14,600 nucleotides of DNA from the NCBI GenBank assembly GCA_018260755.1, contig JAGTWP010000012.1, positions 1 to 14,600 of the forward strand, read 5' to 3'. A model generated the notes under the pieces. That model saw only the letters and a program-made list of their open reading frames with translations. It had not been told where the DNA came from and searched no databases. Positions 1 to 7,710 of the stretch are shown here, piece by piece. The DNA is from Candidatus Altarchaeum sp. (GTDB taxonomy: Archaea; Altiarchaeota; Altiarchaeia; Altiarchaeales; Altiarchaeaceae). Position 1 is the first letter of the stretch, and every line of letters begins with the position of its first letter. The position numbers were made by a program, and so were the translations under genes.

Positions 1-117
1 AAATCTTGCAGATTTTTAAAGATTAAAAATTTATAATTTTTAGTATTACAAAATGTTCCAAACATTTTGTAAGATTGAAATCAAAAGATTTCAGTATTTC
101 AAAATTTCATTTTGAAA
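1..117. repeat. Run of five short hairpins
   Basis: Five inverted repeats lie almost back to back. They are 1-15 (6-bp stem), 24-42 (8-bp stem, loop TAT), 46-72 (perfect 12-bp stem, loop CCA), 76-93 (7-bp stem, loop AAAA) and 97-117 (9-bp stem, loop TTC). The last is followed six bases beyond A120 by GAATAGTTACAAA. AT-rich DNA forms short stems by chance, but a perfect 12-bp stem with a 3-nt loop and the close packing are not typical. I see no protein-coding potential. Similar packing recurs at 10083-10393. It may be a hairpin-rich repeat element, a structured RNA, or the edge of a larger element outside the window. Confidence 0.6.
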
Positions 118-126
118 ATACCTCCC

Positions 127-139
127 GAATAGTTACAAA
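127..139 (+). repeat. GAATAGTTACAAA motif, copy 1
   Basis: The 13-base word is identical at 127-139, 10259-10271 and 10401-10413, always in the same orientation, always intergenic, and always a few bases downstream of a hairpin. Function is unknown. The hairpin-plus-short-conserved-flank arrangement resembles the ends of IS200/IS605-type or other hairpin-based mobile elements, but no transposase is present in the window. Confidence 0.55.
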
Positions 140-148
140 TTAAAAAAT

Positions 149-171
149 AATTACCTGAATAACAGGTAATT
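149..171 (-). terminator. Candidate gdhA terminator hairpin
   Basis: A perfect 9-bp stem (AATTACCTG / CAGGTAATT, loop AATAA) starts about 20 bp past the gdhA stop codon. Read on the minus strand it is followed by ATTTTTTAATTTG, a T-rich tail. Archaeal termination mainly needs the oligo-T tract. The hairpin may add RNA 3'-end stability or may belong to the repeat cluster at 1-139. Confidence 0.5.
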
Positions 172-191
172 CCCAATGTCTTCTGCTATAT

Positions 192-1550
192 TTATACAAT
201 TCCCTGTGCGAGCATCGCATTTCCAACCTTCATAAATCCAGCGATATTTGCTCCGATAACAAGGTTGGTTTTATCTTTTACATATTTTTCTGCTGCTGTT
301 GTGCTTTGGTTAAATATACTCACCATAATCCCGTCCAGCTTTGCATCAACTTCTTCAAATGTCCATGACAAGCCAATGTGATTCTGGCACATCTCAAGAC
401 CCGATGTTGCAACACCTCCTGCATTTGCTGCTTTTGCCGGCCCAAAAAGAACATTATTTGCTAAAAACAGGTCAATTGCTTCAGCTGTGGAAGGCATATT
501 TGCACCCTCTCCAACTGCAATAACTCCGTTATTTATTAGCTTCTTTGCATCATCTTTGTTGATTTCATTTTGCGTTGCACACGGTAATGCAATATCACAC
601 TTAAATTTCCACGGCTTTTCATTTGGGTAATACTCACATCCGAACTTTTCAGCATACTCTTTAATTCTTCCTCTTTTAACATTCTTCAATTCCAGCACAT
701 AAGATAGTTTCTTTTCATTTATTCCCTCTGCATCATAGATAGTTCCGTTAGAATCCGAAAGCGTGATGACCTTTCCCCCCTTCTGAATTGTCTTTTGTGC
801 AGCATATTGAGATACATTTCCCGACCCTGAAATTGCAACAACCTTTCCTTTAATCACTTCTTTCTTTAATTTTAACATCTCTCTGACAAAATAAAGTAAT
901 CCATATCCCGTTGCTTCGGGCCTGACTAATGAGCCGCCATATTCAATTCCTTTTCCTGTAAGCACACTTTCAAATTTATTTGTTAATTTCTTATATTGCC
1001 CAAACAGATATCCGATTTCTCTTCCCCCAACTCCGATATCTCCTGCTGGGACATCAGTATCAGCACCGATATACCTATAAAGTTCATTCATAAATGAATG
1101 ACAAAATTTCATAACTTCGTTATCGCTTTTTCTTTTTGGATCAAAGTCGCTACCTCCTTTTCCGCCGCCCATCGGAAGTGTTGTTAAAGCATTCTTTAAG
1201 ATTTGTTCAAATCCCAAAAATTTAAGTATTGATAAATTTACTGTCGGATGTAACCTTAATCCGCCTTTATATGGTCCTATAGCACTATTAAATTGAATTC
1301 TGTAGCCCTTGTTTATCTGCACTTCTCCGTTATCATCAACCCATGGAACTCTGAACATAATAACCCTTTCTGGCTCAACAAGTCGTTCAACAATTTTTGC
1401 CTTTTCAAATTCAGGGTGTGCTTTTAATGCCGGATCTATTGAAGCCAGCACTTCCTTCACTGCTTGGTGAAATTCTACCTGTCCTGGATTTTTTTCAACA
1501 ACCTGATTATACATTCCTTGTACTTTTCCCTTTAATTCGATAGTTGCCAT
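192..1550 (-). CDS. gdhA: NADP-type glutamate dehydrogenase, bacterial class
   Basis: This enzyme reversibly aminates 2-oxoglutarate to L-glutamate in the cytosol, normally as a hexamer using NADPH, and assimilates ammonium. The 452-residue protein matches the roughly 450-aa bacterial/fungal class and reads very much like E. coli GdhA throughout. Substrate and catalytic residues are K95 (GPYKGGLR), K119, K131 (PMGGGKGGSDFDP) and D171 (VPAGDIGVGG); all four sit at a constant offset of 6 from the Clostridium symbiosum enzyme. The Rossmann fold shows SGSGNVSQYA at 241-250, and SDSNGT near 266 fits NADP(H). The start has no Shine-Dalgarno sequence but a TATA box about 35 bp upstream. Many archaea instead carry a shorter GDH of about 420 aa, so acquisition from bacteria is likely; I infer this rather than prove it. 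Confidence 0.96.
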   Translation of the reverse strand: MATIELKGKVQGMYNQVVEKNPGQVEFHQAVKEVLASIDPALKAHPEFEKAKIVERLVEPERVIMFRVPWVDDNGEVQINKGYRIQFNSAIGPYKGGLRLHPTVNLSILKFLGFEQILKNALTTLPMGGGKGGSDFDPKRKSDNEVMKFCHSFMNELYRYIGADTDVPAGDIGVGGREIGYLFGQYKKLTNKFESVLTGKGIEYGGSLVRPEATGYGLLYFVREMLKLKKEVIKGKVVAISGSGNVSQYAAQKTIQKGGKVITLSDSNGTIYDAEGINEKKLSYVLELKNVKRGRIKEYAEKFGCEYYPNEKPWKFKCDIALPCATQNEINKDDAKKLINNGVIAVGEGANMPSTAEAIDLFLANNVLFGPAKAANAGGVATSGLEMCQNHIGLSWTFEEVDAKLDGIMVSIFNQSTTAAEKYVKDKTNLVIGANIAGFMKVGNAMLAQGIV

Positions 1551-1578
1551 TTTGTATTTTTTTAAATTTTGTATTTTA

Positions 1579-1592
1579 TTTTTTATAAATTA
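1579..1592 (-). promoter_or_regulatory. TATA box of gdhA
   Basis: TTTATAAA at 1582-1589 is centred about 35 bp upstream of the gdhA ATG, which would give a leader of only a few bases. This matches the same octamer upstream of radA and of the uL14 gene. The AT-rich surroundings limit certainty. Confidence 0.5.
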
Positions 1593-1729
1593 TTAATACA
1601 AGTATAATAATTTAGAGTTTAAAAAATAACCTTTTTTGAATTTTTTTGTTTAAAATTTAAATAAAATTTATCTCTTTTGTTTAAAAATGAAACCAACTAT
1701 TTATAAAATTTCGCAAAAGTTAGATAAAT

Positions 1730-3016
1730 TTATTTAATAAATGCATCCTTTCCTGCAAATTTTCCTTTATTTCCTAATTCTTCCTCTATCCTCATTAATT
1801 GATTATATTTTTCAACCCTTTCGCTTCTGCATGGTGCCCCTGTTTTTATTAGTCCGCCGTTCGTTCCGACAGAAAAATCCGCTATAAATGAATCGCATGT
1901 TTCCCCACTTCTGTGTGAAATTACTGCTTTCCATCTTGTTTTATGGGCTAAATTTATTGCATCAATTGTCTCGCTTACCGTTCCGATTTGATTTAATTTA
2001 ATCAGCACTGCATTTGCAGAATTTTCTTCTATGCCTCTTTGAATCCGCTTGATATTTGTCACAAATAAATCATCACCTATGAGTATTGTCTTTTCTCCGA
2101 TTTCTTTATTGATATGTTTCCATCCTTCCCAGTCATCCTCTGCAAGTCCGTCTTCAATTGATAAAATTTTATATTCATTAATAAGGTGCTCATATTTTTC
2201 AATCATCTCGCTGCTTGTTAATTTTAAATTTTCCCTTTTTAGTTCGTATGTTCCAGTTTTGTATAATCCACTTGCAGCAATATCCAGACCTATACCCACA
2301 TCCCTGTAATATTTATAGCCAGCATTTTCTATTGCTTCAATTATCAATCTTATCGGTTCTTCATTTGATTTTACATTAACAACAAAACCGCCTTCATCAC
2401 CGACGGATGTTGAAAGTCCTTTCTTTTTTAATAAATTTTTCAATTCGTGATAAATTTCCGCTCCGTATCTTAAACATTCGGTAAAATTTTTTGCACCAAG
2501 CGGAACTATCATAAATTCCTGAAAGTCAGTGCTTTGCCAGTTTGCATGCGCTCCTCCATTCAGAATATTGAGCATCGGAACAGGCAAAATTTTTGCATCT
2601 TTGTTGAAAAATTTATATAAAGGTAAATTTAGATACAATGCAGATGCCTTTGTTACTGCCATTGAAACGCCGAGCATTGCATTCGCCCCTAAATTCGTTT
2701 TGTTTTCGGTTCCGTCTAAATTGAGCATAATTTCATCAACAGCACGAACAACATTTATATCTCCTGCTTCCATTCCGATAATCTTCGGAGCAATGATATT
2801 ATTTACATTCGCAACTGCCTTTAAAACACCTTTTCCGTGATACCGCTTTTTATCATTATCTCTTAGCTCTAATGCTTCATAAGTTCCTGTTGATGCACCC
2901 GAAGGAACATCGCTTCTTGCTTTTATTCCGCTGTCTAATGTAATTTCAACCTCTACTGTCGGATTTCCTCTTGAATCCAAAATTTCCCTGCCTTTAACAG
3001 ATTTGATTTTTTCCAT
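1730..3016 (-). CDS. eno: Enolase (phosphopyruvate hydratase)
   Basis: Enolase interconverts 2-phosphoglycerate and phosphoenolpyruvate in glycolysis and gluconeogenesis. It is a Mg2+-dependent cytosolic enzyme. The 428-residue length is typical. The N-terminal signature [16 protein letters not shown] is at 9-24. Metal ligands appear to be D245 (GLDIAAS), E288 (LSIEDGL) and D315 (IGDDLF). Catalytic or substrate residues include E208 (SVGDEGGF), K340 (LIKLNQIGT), H368 (ISHRSGET) and K391 (GGLIKTGAP). Nothing is missing. It lies 179 bp upstream of gdhA on the same strand, too far apart to assume one operon. The start is the ATG in a TTTAAAATGG context without a Shine-Dalgarno sequence. The upstream region carries an 11-bp tandem repeat and a gene remnant, so its promoter may have been rearranged. 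Confidence 0.97.
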   Translation of the reverse strand: MEKIKSVKGREILDSRGNPTVEVEITLDSGIKARSDVPSGASTGTYEALELRDNDKKRYHGKGVLKAVANVNNIIAPKIIGMEAGDINVVRAVDEIMLNLDGTENKTNLGANAMLGVSMAVTKASALYLNLPLYKFFNKDAKILPVPMLNILNGGAHANWQSTDFQEFMIVPLGAKNFTECLRYGAEIYHELKNLLKKKGLSTSVGDEGGFVVNVKSNEEPIRLIIEAIENAGYKYYRDVGIGLDIAASGLYKTGTYELKRENLKLTSSEMIEKYEHLINEYKILSIEDGLAEDDWEGWKHINKEIGEKTILIGDDLFVTNIKRIQRGIEENSANAVLIKLNQIGTVSETIDAINLAHKTRWKAVISHRSGETCDSFIADFSVGTNGGLIKTGAPCRSERVEKYNQLMRIEEELGNKGKFAGKDAFIK

Positions 3017-3060
3017 TTTAAATTCATGTTATTATATGTTTTTTTCTTCACGTTTTAATT

Positions 3061-3104
3061 ATGAGGCGTTTATGGGGCGTTTATGAGGCATTTATGATGC
3101 ATTT
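3061..3104. repeat. 11-bp tandem repeat, four units, upstream of eno
   Basis: The units are ATGAGGCGTTT, ATGGGGCGTTT, ATGAGGCATTT and ATGATGCATTT in direct head-to-tail order, diverging by one or two bases. The 11-bp period is close to one helical turn, so any protein bound to each unit would face the same side of the DNA. It lies 45-88 bp upstream of the eno start codon. It is also more GC-rich than its surroundings. It could be an operator array or simple slippage product; the sequence cannot decide. Confidence 0.8.
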
Positions 3105-3106
3105 AT

Positions 3107-3116
3107 CTCAATATAT
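3107..3116 (-). promoter_or_regulatory. Possible eno TATA box (long leader)
   Basis: On the minus strand TTTATATATT is the best TATA-like sequence between the gene remnant and eno. Use of it would give an eno leader of roughly 70 nt containing the 11-bp repeats. A nearer candidate (ATATAAT around 3029-3038) is only about 18 bp from the ATG, too close for a transcript that includes the start codon. Confidence 0.25.
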
Positions 3117-3203
3117 AAACATGTTCCTTCCACTTCTACCTTCCTGTTGCAGTATGCCTTTTTTGGTAAGAACAGCAAGTTCCCTTGATGCGGTCTGTCT
3201 GGA
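3108..3203 (-). pseudogene. 3' remnant of a winged-helix DNA-binding gene
   Basis: A 31-codon open stretch ending in TGA (3108-3110) translates as SRQTASRELAVLTKKGIL followed by QQEGRSGRNMFIY. The pattern 'SR.TA.R.L..L...GIL...G..GR...Y' is the recognition helix and wing typical of C-terminal winged helix-turn-helix domains, for example those ending Fic-family and RecG-like ATP-binding regulators. No start codon or N-terminal part exists: upstream the frame runs into the end of aspS, which is read in another frame. I read it as the tail of a decayed or recombined gene. The family assignment beyond wHTH is uncertain. Confidence 0.6.
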
Positions 3204-3223
3204 AAAATATAATGATGAAAAAT

Positions 3224-4567
3224 TTAAGGTGTAAGCCGATGTCTGTCTCTCGGGAATAATATAACTTCTCTTACTGTTGTATCAAGCATCTGCATTAAAA
3301 TTCTCTCAATTCCCAGTCCGAATCCCCCGTGAGGAGGCATTCCGTACTTAAATGCATCAAGATAAAATTTAAAATTTTCAGGATTTAGATTGCATCTTTT
3401 AATCCGTTTGGCAAGTAAATCATATATATGAATCCTTTGTCCTCCGGATGAAATTTCTACCCCTTTATACTCCAAATCAAACGCCCTGCTGTATTTATCA
3501 TCCGCATTGAAATTTTCCGGTGCGGTATAAAACGGCTTTATTTTGAGCGGATATTTTGTTATGAAGAACAATTCGCTTCCGAATTTATCTTTTACTATTT
3601 CCCCCAAAATCCTTTCGCATTTTGTGTCTATATCTCCTCCCCATTCAATAGTTATATTTTGAGCATTAAGTAATTGCAGACATTCGTCATAACTTATGCG
3701 GGGAAATTTTTCCGGGATTGAAATTTCTTTATTTAAAATTTTTACCTCTTCCGAGTCCTTTGCTTCGTTTAAAATTGTATTCATTAATCCCTCAATAACA
3801 TCCATAACATCATTCTCGCTGTCTATAAATGACATTTCGCAGTCAAATGCAGTGATTTCATTCAAATGTCTCGTTGTGTCATGCGATTCTGCCCTGAAAT
3901 ATGTTGCCGTTTCAAAAACCCTGTCAAAGCCGGCGGCCATGAGCATCTGTTTGTAAAGCTGCGGCGACTGGGCGAGAAATGCCTCTTTATCAAAATATGC
4001 TATTGGGAAAAGTTCTGTACCTCCTTCCGATGCGCTCGCAATAATTTTTGGAGAGTTGATTTCAATAAATTTATGAGCCCTTAAAAATTTTCTCCCCGCA
4101 TCAATTACCCTGCTCCGCAGTTTAAATATTGCTGTAACATCTTTCTTCCTTATATCAAGGAATCTGTTGTCAAGCCGGGTATCAATATTTGCCGTAACAT
4201 CTGCCTTTACCGCTTTCTCGCTCGGGTCTAACGGCAAGGGAACATTTGCAATTGAAATAATATTTAGTTCATTCGGAAAAATTTCATACCCATTAGGAGC
4301 TTTCGGATTTGCAGATAAATTTCCCTTAACACTTATTACCGACTCCTTCGTTAGTTCCTTTACTTTATTCAGGACATCATCGCTTGTTATTTTTTTCTTC
4401 ATACAAATTTGTACGGTTCCTTCTCTGTCCCTCAAAATAATAAATTTTAAATTTCCCAAATCCCTAGTTTCCTGCACCCAGCCAGCAATTAATACCTCCT
4501 TGTTTTCGCTGCTTACAAAATTTTTCAGCTGACTTGTCCATATCCTGTCTTTAAACGAAATCTGCAT
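3224..4567 (-). CDS. aspS: Aspartyl-tRNA synthetase, archaeal type
   Basis: This class IIb synthetase charges tRNA-Asp, and in many archaea also tRNA-Asn, with aspartate. At 447 aa it has archaeal size, without the bacterial GAD insertion. The N-terminal OB-fold anticodon domain occupies about 22-110 ([22 protein letters not shown]). Motif 2 is [14 protein letters not shown] (224-237). Motif 3 is GFGLGIER with R422, followed by the usual C-terminus [12 protein letters not shown]. Known specificity positions are of interest. The Trp and Lys that make Thermococcus AspRS discriminating (W26, K85) align here to Q32 and P91. A proline at the second position is reported for non-discriminating enzymes, so this enzyme may also charge tRNA-Asn; Q32 is ambiguous. 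It lies 79 bp downstream of the FtsZ-like gene. Confidence 0.96.
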   Translation of the reverse strand: MQISFKDRIWTSQLKNFVSSENKEVLIAGWVQETRDLGNLKFIILRDREGTVQICMKKKITSDDVLNKVKELTKESVISVKGNLSANPKAPNGYEIFPNELNIISIANVPLPLDPSEKAVKADVTANIDTRLDNRFLDIRKKDVTAIFKLRSRVIDAGRKFLRAHKFIEINSPKIIASASEGGTELFPIAYFDKEAFLAQSPQLYKQMLMAAGFDRVFETATYFRAESHDTTRHLNEITAFDCEMSFIDSENDVMDVIEGLMNTILNEAKDSEEVKILNKEISIPEKFPRISYDECLQLLNAQNITIEWGGDIDTKCERILGEIVKDKFGSELFFITKYPLKIKPFYTAPENFNADDKYSRAFDLEYKGVEISSGGQRIHIYDLLAKRIKRCNLNPENFKFYLDAFKYGMPPHGGFGLGIERILMQMLDTTVREVILFPRDRHRLTP

Positions 4568-4646
4568 TTTTAAAATTATGACTTTTAAAATTATTACTTA
4601 ACATTTAGTTTATTACTTGAAATTTAATTTGAAATTTATGAATTGA

Positions 4647-5978
4647 TTAAAACCCCCACTTCTTTAACAGACCTTCATCTTCACCGGAAGAAACGATTTT
4701 TATGACATCCTCTGTGTGTTTTATATAATTTTTTATCTTTTCTTCTATTGTCAATGCATCTTCCGTTGTGAGCGCATTTTCACCCGCTATGTCTTTATCT
4801 TCAAGGCCTTTTGAAAAAATTTCATATTTGTGCAAAGATGTTCTTATAACCTCCTTCAGAGAAAATCCGCCGAGCAAAACCAGAATGTCAAAATTTTCCT
4901 GTTCAGTTGTATAAGTAAGGGAAGCATACCTTGCAATTCCTCCTGTTGAACCGCACATATTATTTACCGCCCAGTCCTTTGTGATTCTTTCAAGTTCTTC
5001 CTGCGAGAATCGTTTTCCTATATACTTCTTCGGAGCCCGCATAATAAAGTAAGCCATCGTCGCTGTTTTTATATCCAACGGCACCATTGGATTCTTTACT
5101 GCAAAATCAATAGCGGTTTCCACATCTATAATTTCAGGGTCAAGACCCGTTGCAATGCACGGCGTAAAATGATATACTCCAAGGTTGCTCGGGATTTGGT
5201 GATAGTCGGCAACATCAACGGTTGTTTTTGATGTCTTTCCTCCCGGGGCGATCATTATATCAATTGCATCAATTATGGACCTATTTAATAGATAATACTT
5301 TTCTTCATCGGATAAAATTTTGTCGGGCGAATAACTATCGGAAGCAATTTTATTCTCTATCTGGGAATTATTTACAAGCATCAACAGGTCTGTATTTTGT
5401 TTCCAGTCCTTTCCATCAGTTGGATATTTTAATAAACGAGTCATTCCGCACATCGCATTAAAGTGTCTCTGCGGCGGCTCAACATCAAACGGCAGGACAC
5501 CTACTGAAAAAAATTTATTCTTATGTCCTGCGATTAGTGATTTTCCGTACTTTAATTCATTTATCAGATAAGGCGTGCTTCCGTTTCCAGTTCCTCCTCC
5601 CAAAGTATTAATTGTTAGTATTACATCTCCTTCAATTATTTTTAAATTTGAAATATATCTTCTTATCGTGTCAAAGTCTTCTCTTGCCTGCATCTCCCCG
5701 ACCTTCCAGACATTTCCCGCCCCGGGAGACGAACCGAATATACAAATTCTTTCTCTTTTTATCTTTTCGGAAATTTCCATAAATTTTACATCCTTTTTTA
5801 TGAGATAGTCAAAAATTTTTTCCGGATGGACATCCGCGGCAGCAGTATTTAGAAGCAAGACCCTGTCCTCAATTGCCATATTATGAAAACCCGTATGATA
5901 TTGCAGTGCAATCCTGTCCGCTCCTTCCCCTGACGCAATGATGCTCCATTTTGTCGGTTGTTCGCTTTCTTCAAACAT
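4647..5978 (-). CDS. Divergent tubulin/FtsZ-superfamily GTPase
   Basis: This is a GTP-binding, probably polymer-forming cytoskeletal protein, 443 aa. The superfamily loops appear in order: T1-like SGEGADR (16-22), NTAAADV (44-50, compare FtsZ NTD), T3 GAGN (86-89) followed by the 'VGEMQARED' segment, signature T4 GGGTGNG (127-133), VLPFDVEPPQRHFNA (161-175), the base-contacting NN (203-204), and the T7 synergy loop TVDVAD with D255 and D258. Both catalytic-type aspartates are kept, although FtsZ's leading Asn is Thr. The C-terminal half (about 280-385) fits the FtsZ/CetZ second domain. It is longer than typical archaeal FtsZ (about 370-390 aa), and I see no standard FtsZ C-terminal peptide; it ends LLKKWGF. 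It is clearly in the superfamily but not obviously FtsZ1, FtsZ2 or CetZ. It is divergent from the CBS gene at 6186. Confidence 0.85.
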   Translation of the reverse strand: MFEESEQPTKWSIIASGEGADRIALQYHTGFHNMAIEDRVLLLNTAAADVHPEKIFDYLIKKDVKFMEISEKIKRERICIFGSSPGAGNVWKVGEMQAREDFDTIRRYISNLKIIEGDVILTINTLGGGTGNGSTPYLINELKYGKSLIAGHKNKFFSVGVLPFDVEPPQRHFNAMCGMTRLLKYPTDGKDWKQNTDLLMLVNNSQIENKIASDSYSPDKILSDEEKYYLLNRSIIDAIDIMIAPGGKTSKTTVDVADYHQIPSNLGVYHFTPCIATGLDPEIIDVETAIDFAVKNPMVPLDIKTATMAYFIMRAPKKYIGKRFSQEELERITKDWAVNNMCGSTGGIARYASLTYTTEQENFDILVLLGGFSLKEVIRTSLHKYEIFSKGLEDKDIAGENALTTEDALTIEEKIKNYIKHTEDVIKIVSSGEDEGLLKKWGF

Positions 5979-6185
5979 TTTTAAATTTTAAAATTTGAAT
6001 CGGAAATTTGAATTAAAATTTGAATTAAAATTTAAATCATAAACAATTATAAACACAAATTAAAATTTAATATTTTATCTTTTTAATGATATTTTTAATA
6101 GATAAGACATAATTATTAATGTTAAAATTTAATAATAAATTTAATTTATTTTTATTTTCTAAAATTTTTAAATTTTTCTGTTAAA
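5979..6185. promoter_or_regulatory. Divergent intergenic region, FtsZ-like / CBS protein
   Basis: This is 207 bp of nearly pure A/T separating two divergent genes. It includes a 12-bp tandem duplication (AAATTTGAATTA, 6004-6027, with a partial third unit). Both promoters must lie here, but the composition makes individual TATA boxes indistinguishable. No Shine-Dalgarno sequence precedes either ATG. Confidence 0.4.
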
Positions 6186-6716
6186 ATGCCAAAGAAAAAA
6201 GAAACAAAAAGAAGCGAAGAGGACGAAGAAATAAATGATGAAAAAAGAAGCGGTGTATATAATAACGGCGAGGTTAGCATCAAAGTAGGGGATATAATGA
6301 CAACAAATGTAATCGGTGCAAAACCCGGCGATTCAATAGAACGTATTGCAAAATTAATGTATGCCAATAGAATAGAAGCAATTGTGATAATCGGAAAAGA
6401 TAAAGGCAAAGATAAAAACGGAATTATAACTTCAAAGGATGTTGTTTATAAAGTTGTAGCAAAAGGAAAAGATCCGAAAGAAGTAATTGCCAAGGATATA
6501 ATGACAAATGGGATAATTACAATAAGTCCGAATAATACCATTGATGAAGCGGCAACGCTGATGCGAAGATATGATATAAGGCGACTTCCCGTTGCAAATG
6601 AAAAGAAAGAGATTGTGGGAATCATCACGGAATCAGACATAGCAAGAATTTCTCCGGAACTCCATGTGTTAATAAGCGAAGGGTCAAGAATCAGAGATTA
6701 TGCGGATAGAGAATAA
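6186..6716 (+). CDS. Two-CBS-domain protein
   Basis: This 176-residue soluble protein consists of a highly charged, Lys/Glu-rich N-terminal tail (1-30) and a CBS pair (Bateman module). CBS1 runs about 33-95 (VGDIMTTNVIGAKPGDSIER; GIITSKDVVYKVV). CBS2 runs about 98-160 (AKDIMTNGIITISPNNTIDE; LPVANEKKEIVGIITESDIA). Bateman modules bind adenine nucleotides or S-adenosyl ligands and act as sensors. With no attached effector domain, this one probably regulates a partner in trans. The next gene, 208 bp downstream on the same strand, is another CBS-only protein. Ligand and partner cannot be predicted from sequence alone. Confidence 0.9.
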   Translation: MPKKKETKRSEEDEEINDEKRSGVYNNGEVSIKVGDIMTTNVIGAKPGDSIERIAKLMYANRIEAIVIIGKDKGKDKNGIITSKDVVYKVVAKGKDPKEVIAKDIMTNGIITISPNNTIDEAATLMRRYDIRRLPVANEKKEIVGIITESDIARISPELHVLISEGSRIRDYADRE

Positions 6717-6820
6717 ATAGAAAGAATATGAAACTTAAATTTTGGAATGAATTTTTGATGATTTTTTCAGATATTTTATGTTTTAAAATTTAAATTTAAA
6801 AAATTTAAATTTAATCGTTT

Positions 6821-6884
6821 TATTCGGAGATTATATTATTTAGACATTATATTATTCGGAGATTATATTATTCGGAGATTATAT
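6821..6884. repeat. 16-bp tandem repeat, four units
   Basis: TATTCGGAGATTATAT occurs exactly at 6821-6836, 6853-6868 and 6869-6884. A diverged unit, TATTTAGACATTATAT, lies at 6837-6852. The array lies between the two CBS genes, about 40 bp upstream of the second ATG, so it sits at or just above that gene's promoter. A related ATTATTCGGAGAGTATA occurs at 10283-10299. Confidence 0.85.
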
Positions 6885-6896
6885 TTTTAGAAATTT

Positions 6897-6904
6897 TTTA
6901 TATT
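6897..6904 (+). promoter_or_regulatory. Likely TATA box of the four-CBS gene
   Basis: TTTATATT is centred about 25 bp upstream of the ATG at 6925, which suits a leaderless or near-leaderless transcript. No Shine-Dalgarno sequence is present. Confidence 0.4.
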
Positions 6905-6924
6905 AATTTTAACCATTAATAAAA

Positions 6925-7710
6925 ATGAAAGTAAGCGAAATTATGACAAAAAAGGTAGAGGTTATTAAAGACAATGAACTTGTTACAAAAGCAAGAGCAA
7001 TTATGAGGGATAAAGGATACAGAGCAATGCCAGTAGTTGATAGAAATAACAAGATGGTTGGAATAATAGGCAGAGGTGATGTATTACACATTACATCCGT
7101 GAAGTCAAATTTGCTTGTTAAAGGGATGATGAGGCACACGGTTGTTGGTTTTGAAGATGAATGCCTAAATGCAATTGCCAAAAGAATGATTGACAACAGC
7201 ATAAAACAGATTGTGATTGTTGATAAAAAAGATCAAAATAAATTTTTAGGTGTTGTTTCCGCTTTGGATATTCTTTCGGCTTATGTGAATGAGGAGTATA
7301 TTTCAAAAGTAGATACTGTAGAAAAAATTATGAAAGATACTTTGTATTGTACGGAAGAAGATGAGCTCAGCAGGATTGGAAAAATGATGTTAGCAGCGGA
7401 TTTGACAGGAATGCCGGTAATAAAAGCAGAGGGAAAAAACAAAAAAGTAGTTGTTGGATTTGTCACTTACGGGGATTTAATAAGCGGTGGTTACAGGATA
7501 AGCGAAGAATCAGGAAAACAAAGGAAAACAAAGATAAAAAATGTTATGAAAGCAATTGCAAAGTATGTTACTGTAAATGAAAGAGTTAACAATGTAGCGA
7601 AATTAATGGTAAAAAACAGGATTTTAAGAATTCCTGTTGTTGATAACGAAAAAAATAAAAATTTGGAAGGTATAGTAGATATTGAAGAGATGTTAAGAGC
7701 ATATTTATAA
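6925..7710 (+). CDS. Four-CBS-domain protein
   Basis: The 261-residue protein is made entirely of four CBS repeats, i.e. two Bateman modules. The repeats are about 1-58 (VSEIMTKKVEVI; GIIGRGDVL), 66-127 (VKGMMRHTVVGF; GVVSALDILSAYV), 131-190 (VEKIMKDTLYCT; GFVTYGDLISGGY) and 203-261 (IKNVMKAIAKYV; GIVDIEEMLRAYL). There is no catalytic, DNA-binding or membrane segment. Such proteins sense AMP, ADP, ATP or SAM and act on partners. Each repeat starts with the I/V-M-K/T/R pattern and ends with the G[IVF]V/I..D strand-helix, which sets the boundaries. It is followed by tandem repeats and by pyrG about 400 bp later; a link to CTP synthase is not shown. Confidence 0.92.
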   Translation: MKVSEIMTKKVEVIKDNELVTKARAIMRDKGYRAMPVVDRNNKMVGIIGRGDVLHITSVKSNLLVKGMMRHTVVGFEDECLNAIAKRMIDNSIKQIVIVDKKDQNKFLGVVSALDILSAYVNEEYISKVDTVEKIMKDTLYCTEEDELSRIGKMMLAADLTGMPVIKAEGKNKKVVVGFVTYGDLISGGYRISEESGKQRKTKIKNVMKAIAKYVTVNERVNNVAKLMVKNRILRIPVVDNEKNKNLEGIVDIEEMLRAYL

